44,993 nt of DNA from DALYJJ01 sp031969915 (GTDB lineage: Bacteria; Acidobacteriota; Terriglobia; Bryobacterales; Bryobacteraceae): the NCBI GenBank assembly GCA_031969915.1, contig DALYJJ010000038.1, positions 1 through 44,993 on the forward strand, in the 5' to 3' direction. Positions 7,844 through 15,981 of the stretch are shown here, piece by piece (the stretch's first letter is position 1; each line of letters begins with the position of its first letter). Below the pieces are notes generated by a model, which saw only the letters and a program-made list of their open reading frames with translations, was not told the DNA's origin and did not search any database. The translations under genes were made by a program, and so were the position numbers.

Positions 7844-8521
7844 TCAATCGGCCGGTTGCGGCGTCCAGTGTAGGGCCTGCCCCGGCTCGAGCCGGCCCGC
7901 CAAGATTCTCCGCAGAGAATCGCGCCCCCGTAATATGCGCGACTTCACGGTACCCAGAGAGATCTGCAACACCTCGGCGATCTCTTCGTAACTCAAATCC
8001 TCGATGTCCCGCAAAACCACAGCGGTTCGGAAGGTCGGGTTCAACTGCTCCAGAGCCTGCTCGATCAGGCTGTGCGCCTCCACGCCGGAGGCCAGCTCGA
8101 ACGGGGAGCGTCCGGGGTCCGACAACGTGTCGCGGTAGCAGCGGCTGCCTTCCTCCTCCGCTTCCAGTCCAACCTCCTGGCGGCGATGGCGGCTGAACCA
8201 GCGGCGCTGATTGTACGCCTCATTCACCGCAATGCGATAAATCCAGGTCTTCAGGCTGCTCTGCCCGCGGAAACTTCCCACCGAACGGAATACTTTGAGG
8301 AAGACCTCCTGGACGGCGTCACAGGTTTCCGAAGGGTCGTTCAGCAGCCGGAACACCAAGCTGTAGATCGGCTGCTGGTATTGGGCGAGCAGTTCCTCGT
8401 ACGCCGATTCGCGACCGGCGCGCAGGCCCTCCAACAGCAGCCCGTCATGGGACGGGCTCTCCGCCGCTCCGGCCTCGCCGGCTGCGGTGTGGAAATGGAA
8501 GCTCGCGGTGGAGTCGGCCAC
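7844..8521 (-). CDS. RNA polymerase ECF sigma factor (RpoE-like)
   Basis: 225 residues. Region 2 is visible as YQQPIYSLVFRLL, DAVQEVFLKVF and SLKTWIYRIAVNEAYNQ (about residues 48-108). Region 4 is LNPTFRTAVVLRDIEDLSYE followed by EIAEVLQISLGTVKSRILRG, a helix-turn-helix that reads the -35 element. It starts with GTG at 8521. It is the first gene of a same-strand run (sigma, anti-sigma, rsmA, ycaO, tfuA), so it may control its own operon, including the YcaO genes. I could not identify a clear autoregulated promoter in the 60 bases upstream. Confidence 0.93.
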   Translation of the reverse strand: MADSTASFHFHTAAGEAGAAESPSHDGLLLEGLRAGRESAYEELLAQYQQPIYSLVFRLLNDPSETCDAVQEVFLKVFRSVGSFRGQSSLKTWIYRIAVNEAYNQRRWFSRHRRQEVGLEAEEEGSRCYRDTLSDPGRSPFELASGVEAHSLIEQALEQLNPTFRTAVVLRDIEDLSYEEIAEVLQISLGTVKSRILRGRDSLRRILAGRLEPGQALHWTPQPAD

Positions 8522-8582
8522 GGGACAGCCTCAGCCCAATTGTACTCCCGAACAACTGCTCCTACGAACCAATAGACACCGC

Positions 8583-9713
8583 CTACCCGGCGAAAGTTCC
8601 CGTACTCATTGGTACGCCGCAGACCTCCCGATAGTAGGCCTCGTATTGAGGGATGATCAGGCTGGTGCAGAACCGCGTGACGGCCGTCTTCCGCGCCGCC
8701 GCCGAGACTTCGCGGTACAGGCGGTCGTTGGTCAGCAATTCCACCACTCGCGCCGCCTGGGCCGCGATATCTCCCACCGGCTCGCGGTAGCCGTCGACGC
8801 CGTGCGTGATCAGGTCCGGCACGCCGCCGCTGTCGGTGGCCACCGGCGGCACGCCGCACGCCATTCCTTCGAGCGCCGCCAGCCCGAAGGCCTCCAACTC
8901 GCTCGGCAGCAGCAGAACGTCGGCCTGCGGGATCAGCCGCTCAATGTGATCCTGTTTGCCCAGGAACTCGATGTAGTGGTGCACGCCCAGGCTGTGCGCC
9001 AGGTATTCGGCCGGTCCGCGGTCCGGCCCATCGCCGACCATGAGCAGGCGCGCGCGCACCCGCTTCCGCACTTCCGCCAGGATGCGGATGCAGTCCAGCA
9101 CGCGCTTGACGGGCCGGAAGTTCGAGATGTGAATGAGTGTCTTTTCGTCCGATCGCTGGTCCGCTCGCGGCGCGTACAACTCGCAGTTCACGAAGTTGTT
9201 AATCACCCGGATCTCATTGGGCACGCCGAACACGTCGCGGGTCCGCACCTTGAGGTAATCGCTGACCGTGGTGATGCCATCCGATTCGGCGATCGAGAAT
9301 CGCGTGATCGGGAAGTACGAAGGATCGACGCCCACCAGCGTGATGTCGGTTCCATGCAGCGTGGTAATGAAGGGCAGCCGCCGCTTCGGGGCCAACATCT
9401 GGCGCGCGAGCATCGCCGAGATGGAGTGCGGAATCGCGTAGTGTACGTGCAGCAGGTCGAGTTCGTAGTGTTCGGCCACCTCCGCCATGCGGGAGGCGAG
9501 CGCCAGGCAGTAAGGCGGGTACTGAAAGAGCGGGTACGTCGAAACCTCAACCTCGTGATAGTGCACGTGCGGCGTGCCGGGATCGAGCCGGATCGGGTTC
9601 GCGTAGGTGATGAAGTGGACTTCGTGCCCGCGCAACGCCAGTTCGCGGCCGAGTTCGGTGGCGACGATTCCACTGCCGCCATAGGTCGGGTAACACGTGA
9701 TGCCGACGCGCAT
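8583..9713 (-). CDS. bshA: N-acetyl-alpha-D-glucosaminyl L-malate synthase BshA (bacillithiol synthesis)
   Basis: A GT-B fold glycosyltransferase (GT4) joining GlcNAc from UDP-GlcNAc to L-malate, the first step to bacillithiol. The N-terminus GITCYPTYGGSGIVATELG is the BshA signature. HVHYAIPHSISAMLARQ, LHGTDITLVG and NNFVNCELY also match closely. The donor-site region is LPSELEAFGLAALEGMACGV with the E-x7-E motif near residue 290. Length (376) is normal. The lipoprotein gene upstream ends 15 bases before. bshB could be supplied by the PIG-L gene at 16256; bshC is not in the window. Confidence 0.93.
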   Translation of the reverse strand: MRVGITCYPTYGGSGIVATELGRELALRGHEVHFITYANPIRLDPGTPHVHYHEVEVSTYPLFQYPPYCLALASRMAEVAEHYELDLLHVHYAIPHSISAMLARQMLAPKRRLPFITTLHGTDITLVGVDPSYFPITRFSIAESDGITTVSDYLKVRTRDVFGVPNEIRVINNFVNCELYAPRADQRSDEKTLIHISNFRPVKRVLDCIRILAEVRKRVRARLLMVGDGPDRGPAEYLAHSLGVHHYIEFLGKQDHIERLIPQADVLLLPSELEAFGLAALEGMACGVPPVATDSGGVPDLITHGVDGYREPVGDIAAQAARVVELLTNDRLYREVSAAARKTAVTRFCTSLIIPQYEAYYREVCGVPMSTGTFAG

Positions 9714-9728
9714 AGGTCCTGACCGAGG

Positions 9729-10709
9729 TTAGCGCTCGCGGGTCAGCATCGCAAACCCGATCTTGCCGTGGAGGTTCTCGTCGGGTGACGCGGCGTCCCC
9801 GCCTCCGTACCAGACCCGCACGCCCTCGGCGGTCACCTCCACCGCCGGATCGCAAACGACCTTCGCGTTCCAGGCTTGCCCGCCGGCGATCGTTGGCGGC
9901 ACGCGTTCCCAGCGCACGCCGTCGCGCGAGCGCGCCAGGCCCATACGGCGAACCTCCCGGCGGTCGCGGCCCGTGTAGAGCATCCAATACCAGCCGTCGG
10001 AGGCCCACACGGCGGGCTCGCCCAGCCCCTGCTCATCGAACGCCCCGTCCACGCCCATCTCCAAGACCGGGTTGGTCCGCAGCTTCTCCCAGCGGACACC
10101 GTCGGTCGATCGAGCCACGCCCAGCCGCTGCCGCCGCGCGCGGTCCTGCCCGAGGTAGTAGAGGTACCACGTGCCGTTCACCTCGACGGCGTAGGGATCT
10201 CCGATCGAGACTTCGTCCCAGGAGCCGCGGGGGCCGAGGTCAAGGACAGGTTCCGTCACACGAGCGAAAGAGCGGCCGTCGCGAGAGCGGGCCAAGCCGA
10301 TGCGAGTGGCCCCTTTCGGCCCCGCCTGATACCAGTAGAAAACCTCGCCGCCCCGCAGCGCGGCGTGTCCGTTGGCGGCGATGTAGCGGTTCTCCCAGGT
10401 TTCGGCGATGGGCGACAGGACGCGGCCTTCCCGTTGCCAGGTGACGCCCCCGTCGGGTGAGGAGGCGAGGTCCGTGTGCCAGGTCTGGCCGTCATAGACC
10501 GAGAAGTAGTTCCAATGCCGGCCGTCGCGACGCACCACGGAGGGATTCAGCGTGTCCACTGCGCCGGCGTCCAGCGCCACGCCCTCGCGCTCCGTCCACG
10601 TCCAGCGGACATCGCGCGCGGGCCCCTCCGGCGGAGGCAGCGTGAACTCCGCGTAGCGCCCGCAGCCAGCCGAGGCAAAGGCCGCCAGAAGCAGCGCCGC
10701 GAGCTTCAT
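9729..10709 (-). CDS. Lipoprotein with five-bladed beta-propeller (GH43/GH130-like)
   Basis: A 326-residue protein with a lipoprotein signal: a hydrophobic stretch, then FASAGC with the lipidated Cys at residue 16. The rest repeats a propeller pattern of the GH43/GH32/GH130 kind: RIGLARSRDGRSF, RLGVARSTDGVRWEK and RMGLARSRDGVRWER alternate with GDPYAVEVNGTWYLYYLG, GEPAVWASDGWYWMLYTG and DPAVEVTAEGVRVWYGG. These acidic sites (GDPY, GEPA, CDPA) resemble glycosidase or phosphorylase active-site strands, but I cannot name a substrate. Its start overlaps the histidine kinase stop (TGATG), so the two are co-translated. Confidence 0.72.
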   Translation of the reverse strand: MKLAALLLAAFASAGCGRYAEFTLPPPEGPARDVRWTWTEREGVALDAGAVDTLNPSVVRRDGRHWNYFSVYDGQTWHTDLASSPDGGVTWQREGRVLSPIAETWENRYIAANGHAALRGGEVFYWYQAGPKGATRIGLARSRDGRSFARVTEPVLDLGPRGSWDEVSIGDPYAVEVNGTWYLYYLGQDRARRQRLGVARSTDGVRWEKLRTNPVLEMGVDGAFDEQGLGEPAVWASDGWYWMLYTGRDRREVRRMGLARSRDGVRWERVPPTIAGGQAWNAKVVCDPAVEVTAEGVRVWYGGGDAASPDENLHGKIGFAMLTRER

Positions 10710-11866
10710 CAGCTACGAGGGACCTCGACGCGCAGCGACGCGCCACGGCCCTTTTTCGAGTCGAGAACCAGGTCTCCTTGCATGGCGCGCACGCGGTTGC
10801 GAATACTCAACGGGCCGATGCCCATCGTTTCCAGTTGCTCCAGGTTGTAGGTTCCCTCGAACGGGAAGCCGCGCCCGTCGTCATGAATGGAGAGCCCGAT
10901 CCGGCCGTTCTTCCCGCTCACCTTCACCTTCACAGTGGACGCGTTGGAGTGCTTGAGGATGTTGTGCAGCGCTTCGCGGAGCACGTGCACCATCTCAATG
11001 GACGCTTCGGCGTTCTCCAACTCAGGGGACTCCGCGCCGCTGAAGTCCACCGTCATCCCGCTTTCGCGCTCGAAGCCTTGGATCACCCGCGTCAGCGCCG
11101 GTACCAGGCCCGTTCCGCCCAGGTCCGGCGGCCGCATGCCCCGCACCCAGGCGCGCAGGTCGGCCACCTGCGTCGCACACAGGTCCTGGAGCGAGCGCAG
11201 CTCGCCGAACCCCTTCGAGGGATCCTTTTCGAGCGTCTTGCGGAGAATCTCCAGGCGCATCTGGAAGCTGATGTAGCTTTGCAGCGGGCCGTCGTGGAAG
11301 TCGGCGGCAATGCGTTGGCGCTCAGCCTCCTTGGCCGTCTCAATGGCCCCCCGCGCCACTACCACCTGCCGCTGCAAGCGGGACAGCCGTTCGAGCAGCG
11401 TCTTCTTCTGCAGAGTCAACACGCAGGCGAACATGCCCAGCAACAGGATCGTGGGACGCAGCGCGTCGGTGAGAACAGGCTTGGTCAGGGTGAGATACCC
11501 GAGCGTGGCGATCATCACCAGGATCACTTCGCGCCACTCATGCATCAGAGCCGCGCTCAACAGCAGGTAGAACGCGAAAAAGGCCGCCAGCCAGAACCCC
11601 GTCTCCTCCTGGAACGCGGCACACACCAGGAAAAACGCGGTGTCGAGCGCGAGGTTGACCAGAGAATGGATGATCTTGTCCAGCCCGCGCCAGAACATCG
11701 CCACCAGGCTGTAGAGCGTCAGAACCAGCAGCAGAAACGTGATCGCGGAGAGAGAGAGCTTGGGCGACGCCAGCACCACCCCGAGGCAGGAAAGGCCCAG
11801 GAGCGCGCGCATCACGCTCAGGTATCGCCGCCATAGGTGCGGCAGAAGGAACTGGTCTGCGATCAC
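10709..11866 (-). CDS. Membrane sensor histidine kinase, NarL/DesK type
   Basis: 385 residues. The first 150 residues contain about five or six hydrophobic helices and no obvious sensor domain. The HisKA_3 dimerisation helix is AERQRIAADFHDGPLQSYIS with phospho-acceptor His191. The ATPase domain shows an N-box (REALHNILKHS) and a G-box (IHDDGRGF), then GPLSIRNRVRAMQGD. Such kinases normally pair with LuxR-type response regulators; none is encoded in this window. It is coupled by a TGATG overlap to the propeller lipoprotein, which could take part in sensing, though that is inference. Confidence 0.88.
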   Translation of the reverse strand: MIADQFLLPHLWRRYLSVMRALLGLSCLGVVLASPKLSLSAITFLLLVLTLYSLVAMFWRGLDKIIHSLVNLALDTAFFLVCAAFQEETGFWLAAFFAFYLLLSAALMHEWREVILVMIATLGYLTLTKPVLTDALRPTILLLGMFACVLTLQKKTLLERLSRLQRQVVVARGAIETAKEAERQRIAADFHDGPLQSYISFQMRLEILRKTLEKDPSKGFGELRSLQDLCATQVADLRAWVRGMRPPDLGGTGLVPALTRVIQGFERESGMTVDFSGAESPELENAEASIEMVHVLREALHNILKHSNASTVKVKVSGKNGRIGLSIHDDGRGFPFEGTYNLEQLETMGIGPLSIRNRVRAMQGDLVLDSKKGRGASLRVEVPRS

Positions 11867-11884
11867 CGCGTCAGACGTGATCGA

Positions 11885-12418
11885 CTACCGGCGGTACAGG
11901 TACAGCGTGTGGCTACGCCCTTCCCCGTCGTCGTCAATCTGCTCGACTTTCTCCGGCGTCCAGCCGGAAATCTCGAAATCGTGCGAGACGATCCGGGTGC
12001 CCCGCTTGAGCTGCTTTTCAAGCAGCGGCCGGACCTTCTCATTCGAGGCCGGCAGCAGGTACACAGTGATTACATCGGCGGAAGAGAAGTCCTGCTTGAG
12101 GATGTCTCCGTGAATGATACGGGCGTTTTTCAGGCCCAGGGACTTGATCTTCTCGGAACTCTGCTTGTAGAGGTCGGCGTCGAATTCAACTCCGGTCGCC
12201 ACAGCGCCAAACTTACGCGCGGCCATGACCACGATGCGGCCATCGCCGCTGCCCAGGTCAAAATGCCGCTCGCCCGGTTTCAACCCACCGAACTGGAGCA
12301 TCTTCTCCACCACGGTCTCGGGTGTCGGATAGTAAGGCGCCAGTTTCTCGCCCTCTTGCTGTTGGGCGGCGGCGCCCGCGGCCAACACCAGCGGCAACAC
12401 CCAGGAAGCACGTCGCAT
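11885..12418 (-). CDS. Exported SAM-dependent class I methyltransferase
   Basis: 177 residues. The ATG at 12418 has AAGGAG seven bases upstream and begins a clear signal peptide (RRASWVLPLVLAAGAAAQ); a GTG/ATG-like extension to 12457 lacks such support. The mature part is a class I methyltransferase: HFDLGSGDGRIVVMAA (motif I), TGVEFDADLY (acidic end of strand 2), IIHGDILKQDF and VITVYLLPAS. A methyltransferase outside the cytoplasm would lack an obvious SAM supply. The nearest known look-alikes are the DOT1-like/Type 11 short methyltransferases. Substrate unknown. Confidence 0.78.
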   Translation of the reverse strand: MRRASWVLPLVLAAGAAAQQQEGEKLAPYYPTPETVVEKMLQFGGLKPGERHFDLGSGDGRIVVMAARKFGAVATGVEFDADLYKQSSEKIKSLGLKNARIIHGDILKQDFSSADVITVYLLPASNEKVRPLLEKQLKRGTRIVSHDFEISGWTPEKVEQIDDDGEGRSHTLYLYRR

Positions 12419-12478
12419 CGGGGACTCCTTACACCTCCGAGTGTATCGCACGGCCACCGCCCCGCCGGGCGAGGGCCA

Positions 12479-14353
12479 TCAAGGCTCCAGGTACACGCGC
12501 ACGCGGTTGCTCGCCTGGCCCTCCACTTCCAGGTGCAACTCCGCGGCGCCTCGGTCCACCAGGTCCGGGATCCGCACCTCCACCAGGTAGAAACCGACGT
12601 ACCCCGGGGCGAGCGTCGCCCTCAGAATCTCCACCTCAGCGCCGTCCAACAACACGCGTACGGCGGAGATCACCGAGGGCGGGTTGTCGATCGGCGCGGC
12701 CAGTCCGGTGGGCCAATCCGGCCGCACCGCGCCCAGCCCGGCGGCCAGAATCTGAATCCGCGTGCCGGCCCGCGCCGGATGCATCGCATCGAGGAGAATG
12801 CCGCTGTCGCCGTCGAGCATCATGGGCGTGCCGTCGCGGTCCACGAAAATCGCCGGCGCGGCCTTGCGCAACGGAATCCCCAGAGCGCGGCTTCCCGCCC
12901 CGGTTTCCAACGCCAGCGGCGCCGTCTGGCCGGACGCCTCAAAGGGAATCTGGATCTGCGACTCTCCCTCCGTGGCAGCCAGAATCGGCACCGTCAGATC
13001 GCCCAACCGCACCGTGCGGACGCGCGCCCCCAACACACTGAGCAGCGCTCCCGGCGCCGCGGCCCGTGGTTGGTAGTCGGCCGAACTCACCACGCGCAGC
13101 GCTCGCAGCCGGTGCGGAGCCAGGGTCGCAAACACACCGTAACCGTCCACGGCGGCGTAGAGCTGGTTTCCGGCCGCGTCCAGCCGGACGTCGCGAACCG
13201 AGGCGTCCGGCAGTCCGGCCACGCGTTGCCAGGGCGCCGCCGGCGATGGGTTCTGCAGGTCCGCGTAACTCAGGAAGAGCCCCCGGCTGGTGGCCACGTA
13301 CAGCGCTCCCGCCACTCGGTCCGCCGCAATGCCGTAGGCCTCGGGAACACCGAGGTTCGCGGTCAGGTCGTCCCACCCCAGGCCGCCGTTCGTGGTTCGA
13401 AGCACCCTCCCCGCGGCCGTCGCCGCCACGGCGGTCCTCGGCTCGGCCGGGTCAAACGCGAACGCCACCACGCGCGCACCGGCGCGCTCGCGAGTCCAGT
13501 TGGCGCCTCCATCGGTGGAGGCAGCCAGCCAACCATCTTCCGAGCCTGCGTACTGGACGCTTCCCGAAGAGGCCTGCGCGGTCACCCGTAACCCGGTCAG
13601 CAGGCTCGCCAGCGCCAACGCGCGCATCTCGGCCGCGGCCGCGCCTCCATCGGAGACCCGCCAGGCCTGCCGCTCCCCGGGAGCCCACTCCAATTCGCCC
13701 GCCTCGGTTTGCACCCGCACGCCGCGCGCACCCGCCGGCACGGCCGTCAGCCGGCGCACCGGGAGGTTCGGCAACTGGCGGTTCAATCCGTCCCAACTCA
13801 GTCCGCCGTCCAGGGACCGCCAGACACCGAACGGTCCCGCCACCGCAATCTGGTCCGGGTCTTGGGGCGACACCGCCAGATCGGAAAGCCCTTCGCCGAT
13901 CACGGCCCCATCGGCATGCTCAGTGAGATTCCGCCAGGACCGGCCGCCGTCGTCGGAACGGTAGGCGAACCGGCCGGCGGCGTACAGCCGAACCGGTTGT
14001 CCATCGGCGCGGCGCAGCCGGACGCCGGCTTCCGGAAGTTGGTTGGCCACCACCCTCTCGTCCGCCTCGGGTGGCGCTGCCGGCGCCTCCTTCCACGTCT
14101 CGAAGTCCGCCGTGACAAAGACCCTGCCCGACGGCGTCCGCGCGTACAGGCGGCCTCCGTCCGGGGAGTACCATACCCGGTCCACCGGCCCCGTGGCTTC
14201 GGCCGCCAGAGACAGGTCGATGGCAGTGTTCCCAATTCGCCGCCAGCCTGCGGACACCCCAGCGGGCTGCCCCATTGCGGGCATGGCCATCGCGGACGCC
14301 ATCAGCGGCAGAATCCAGAGGGCCCTTTCCCGAATTGTGGCATCACGATACAT
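12479..14353 (-). CDS. Secreted BNR/Ycf48-type beta-propeller protein with C-terminal TIGR03437 domain
   Basis: 624 residues with an N-terminal signal (ALWILPLMASAMAMPAMGQ). Residues 35-400 repeat propeller blades with Asp-box-like turns: YSPDGGRLYART, YRSDDGGRSWRNL, RSLDGGLSWDGL, ASTDGGANWTRE and TTNGGLGWDDL. Such folds occur in sortilin-like and photosystem assembly proteins. From about residue 425 (SADYQPRAAAPGALLSVLGA) to the end (LHLEVEGQASNRVRVYL) runs the roughly 200-residue TIGR03437 domain, including ILAAGLGAVRP. The domain's function is unknown; it typically ends secreted proteins of Solibacter-like Acidobacteria. It is divergent from the FecR gene. Confidence 0.85.
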   Translation of the reverse strand: MYRDATIRERALWILPLMASAMAMPAMGQPAGVSAGWRRIGNTAIDLSLAAEATGPVDRVWYSPDGGRLYARTPSGRVFVTADFETWKEAPAAPPEADERVVANQLPEAGVRLRRADGQPVRLYAAGRFAYRSDDGGRSWRNLTEHADGAVIGEGLSDLAVSPQDPDQIAVAGPFGVWRSLDGGLSWDGLNRQLPNLPVRRLTAVPAGARGVRVQTEAGELEWAPGERQAWRVSDGGAAAAEMRALALASLLTGLRVTAQASSGSVQYAGSEDGWLAASTDGGANWTRERAGARVVAFAFDPAEPRTAVAATAAGRVLRTTNGGLGWDDLTANLGVPEAYGIAADRVAGALYVATSRGLFLSYADLQNPSPAAPWQRVAGLPDASVRDVRLDAAGNQLYAAVDGYGVFATLAPHRLRALRVVSSADYQPRAAAPGALLSVLGARVRTVRLGDLTVPILAATEGESQIQIPFEASGQTAPLALETGAGSRALGIPLRKAAPAIFVDRDGTPMMLDGDSGILLDAMHPARAGTRIQILAAGLGAVRPDWPTGLAAPIDNPPSVISAVRVLLDGAEVEILRATLAPGYVGFYLVEVRIPDLVDRGAAELHLEVEGQASNRVRVYLEP

Positions 14354-14465
14354 TGGGTGAGTCCATTTTAACCCGTCTATCGGCTGTTCCCCTGAGGAAC
14401 TTACTCATTCTGAATACAATTTGCTACCGGATCACTTCGGAGCCCTATTTGCTCTGCACGTTTGG

Positions 14466-14474
14466 TGATAAACT
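14466..14474 (+). promoter_or_regulatory. Possible extended -10 promoter element
   Basis: TGATAAACT fits the TG-n-TAnnnT form of an extended -10 element. It stands in an unusually AT-rich part of the gap (14396-14475) between divergent genes, 52 bases before the FecR-domain gene start. No good -35 hexamer lies 16-18 bases upstream. The weak match makes this a suggestion only. Confidence 0.3.
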
Positions 14475-14526
14475 AGGGGTCCGGCGCGGGTGTCCGCAGA
14501 GTGGTCAGCCCGCACGGATCGTTCAC

Positions 14527-15315
14527 ATGCTAACGCGGCTCCAGAACGCGCTGGTGGTGGGTCTGCTAACGGCAGTGCTCGCACCCGCGGTATGGTCGCA
14601 GACCCCCGACGCAAACGCCGCCCAGGTCACCCAGCGCATCGGTTCGGTCTCTGTCCTGAAAGATAACAATCCGTGGGCTTTGGAAGTGGGCGACATGGTT
14701 GCGGTCCGGCAGGTGATCGTCACCGGCGTCGATGGCTTCGCCGTCTTCCGGCTCTCCGACGGCAGTACCTTTGAGGTGTACCCGAACTCCCGCGTGACGT
14801 TCCGCAGCACACCGGGCAACCTGCGTGATCTACTGGACCTGTGGCTGGGCCGGGTAAAGGTGCACATCCAGAAGTTGGGCGGGCAGCCGAATCCGAATCG
14901 TGTGCACACCCCAACGGCGGTCATCTCCGTGCGCGGCACCGTATTCGACGTCGCGATTGAGGACGACGAATCCACAACCCTGGTGGCGGTAGAAGAAGGG
15001 CAAGTGGCCGTGCAGCACGCGTTGCTGCCGATGAATCAGCCCAAGCTGGTGAACGCGGGCGAAACTCTGCGCGTGTACCGGAACGTTCCCCTGGCGAAGT
15101 CGGGCATCGACAAAGGCCGCATGGTGGAGCGAGCCATGCGCGGCCTCAATGAGGCGATGTGGGTGATTCTGAACCGGGCGCCTGGCGCGTCTGGCGGCGG
15201 AACCGGTGGGGGCGCGCCGCTCCCCGGCGACACACCGAGCACTCCTCCTCCGCCCCCGTCTCAGCCGCCCGGCGGCCCCGGTGCGACGCCTCCGCCTCCT
15301 CCGCCGAAGCAGTAA
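14527..15315 (+). CDS. Secreted FecR-domain protein with proline-rich tail
   Basis: The frame is open further upstream, but ATG 14527 begins a convincing signal peptide (LTRLQNALVVGLLTAVLAPAVWSQ), giving 262 residues. The FecR domain spans about residues 55-190: GDMVAVRQVIVTGVDGFAVF, LSDGSTFEVYPNSRVTF, LWLGRVKVHIQK, TPTAVISVRGTVFDVAI and VEEGQVAV. FecR domains occur as periplasmic regulators and in secreted surface proteins. No sigma or TonB receptor gene is adjacent, so an iron-signalling role is unsupported. The last 45 residues are low-complexity Gly/Pro (SGGGTGGGAPLP, then runs of prolines), perhaps a cell-wall spacer. Confidence 0.85.
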   Translation: MLTRLQNALVVGLLTAVLAPAVWSQTPDANAAQVTQRIGSVSVLKDNNPWALEVGDMVAVRQVIVTGVDGFAVFRLSDGSTFEVYPNSRVTFRSTPGNLRDLLDLWLGRVKVHIQKLGGQPNPNRVHTPTAVISVRGTVFDVAIEDDESTTLVAVEEGQVAVQHALLPMNQPKLVNAGETLRVYRNVPLAKSGIDKGRMVERAMRGLNEAMWVILNRAPGASGGGTGGGAPLPGDTPSTPPPPPSQPPGGPGATPPPPPPKQ

Positions 15316-15333
15316 GATCCCGGCCTTCCCGGC

Positions 15334-15386
15334 GACGTGAGCTAGCCCAGTGACGTGAGCTAGCCCAGCCACGTAAGCTAGCATGG
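15334..15386. repeat. 18-bp tandem repeat, three copies
   Basis: GACGTGAGCTAGCCCAG occurs exactly at 15334-15350 and 15352-15368 with a one-base linker. A third, altered copy (CACGTAAGCTAGCATGG) lies at 15370-15386. Each unit holds the palindromes ACGT and GCTAGC. The array fills the 75-base gap between the FecR-domain gene and the gene starting at 15391, and the last copy touches that start. The rigid 18-bp period suggests a protein-binding site series or a small mobile repeat. Confidence 0.85.
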
Positions 15387-15390
15387 TGTT

Positions 15391-15981
15391 GTGCTGGCGT
15401 ATCGACTGTCGTTCCTCACCCTACTGGCCGCGGCGACAGCCGCCGGACAAGGCGTGATGCCGGAATGGGAAGTCCGCAAGGCGATGGACGAGACCATCGC
15501 GCGCCTCAAACGCATTCCACCGATCCTCAAACAGGCGCAACCGCAGGAGTGGGTGGAAAAGGGTGCTCCCGACGCGTATGTCCGCCAGTTCCAGGCCAGT
15601 CTGGACCAGCTCGACTACGCCGCGCGCGCCGCCGACGCACTCGGCGCCCGGCCGGAAAAGGTCACGCGCGCAATGGAGACGTTCTTCCGCATGGAAGCCG
15701 TCCACGCGATGCTGCATTCGTTTTCCGAGGGTGTCCGGCGCTACCAGAACCCTTCGCTCGCCGACCTGTTGCTCAGCCTGGTGAACGAAAGCGTGCAGGA
15801 TCGCGAGCGCGTGCGCCAGTACATGATCGATCTCGCCGACGCGCGCGAGAAGGAATTCGAAGTGGCGGACCGCGAGGCACAGCGGTGCCGCCAGAATCTC
15901 TCCCGGCAGCCCGTGCCGCAGGCCCCACGGAGGGCGCCCGAAGCGAAACCGGCGGCGGGAACCAAGGGGGCGGAGAAGTGA
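15391..15981 (+). CDS. Secreted alpha-helical protein of unknown function
   Basis: 196 residues from a GTG at 15391; no ATG is available in frame. The N-terminus (YRLSFLTLLAAATAAGQG) is a signal peptide. The mature protein is almost wholly helical and charged (WEVRKAMDETIARLKRIPPI, DRERVRQYMIDLADAREKEF), ending in an Ala/Pro/Lys tail. I recognise no family. It overlaps the Cys-rich gene by GTGA and probably heads a four-gene run with PIG-L and murJ. The 18-bp repeats lie directly upstream and may carry its control region. Confidence 0.7.
   Translation: MLAYRLSFLTLLAAATAAGQGVMPEWEVRKAMDETIARLKRIPPILKQAQPQEWVEKGAPDAYVRQFQASLDQLDYAARAADALGARPEKVTRAMETFFRMEAVHAMLHSFSEGVRRYQNPSLADLLLSLVNESVQDRERVRQYMIDLADAREKEFEVADREAQRCRQNLSRQPVPQAPRRAPEAKPAAGTKGAEK

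Noticed and set aside
11837..13591. 584-residue plus-strand frame across 11.8-13.6 kb
   Set aside because: Antisense to the exported methyltransferase and the propeller/TIGR03437 gene; no domain visible.
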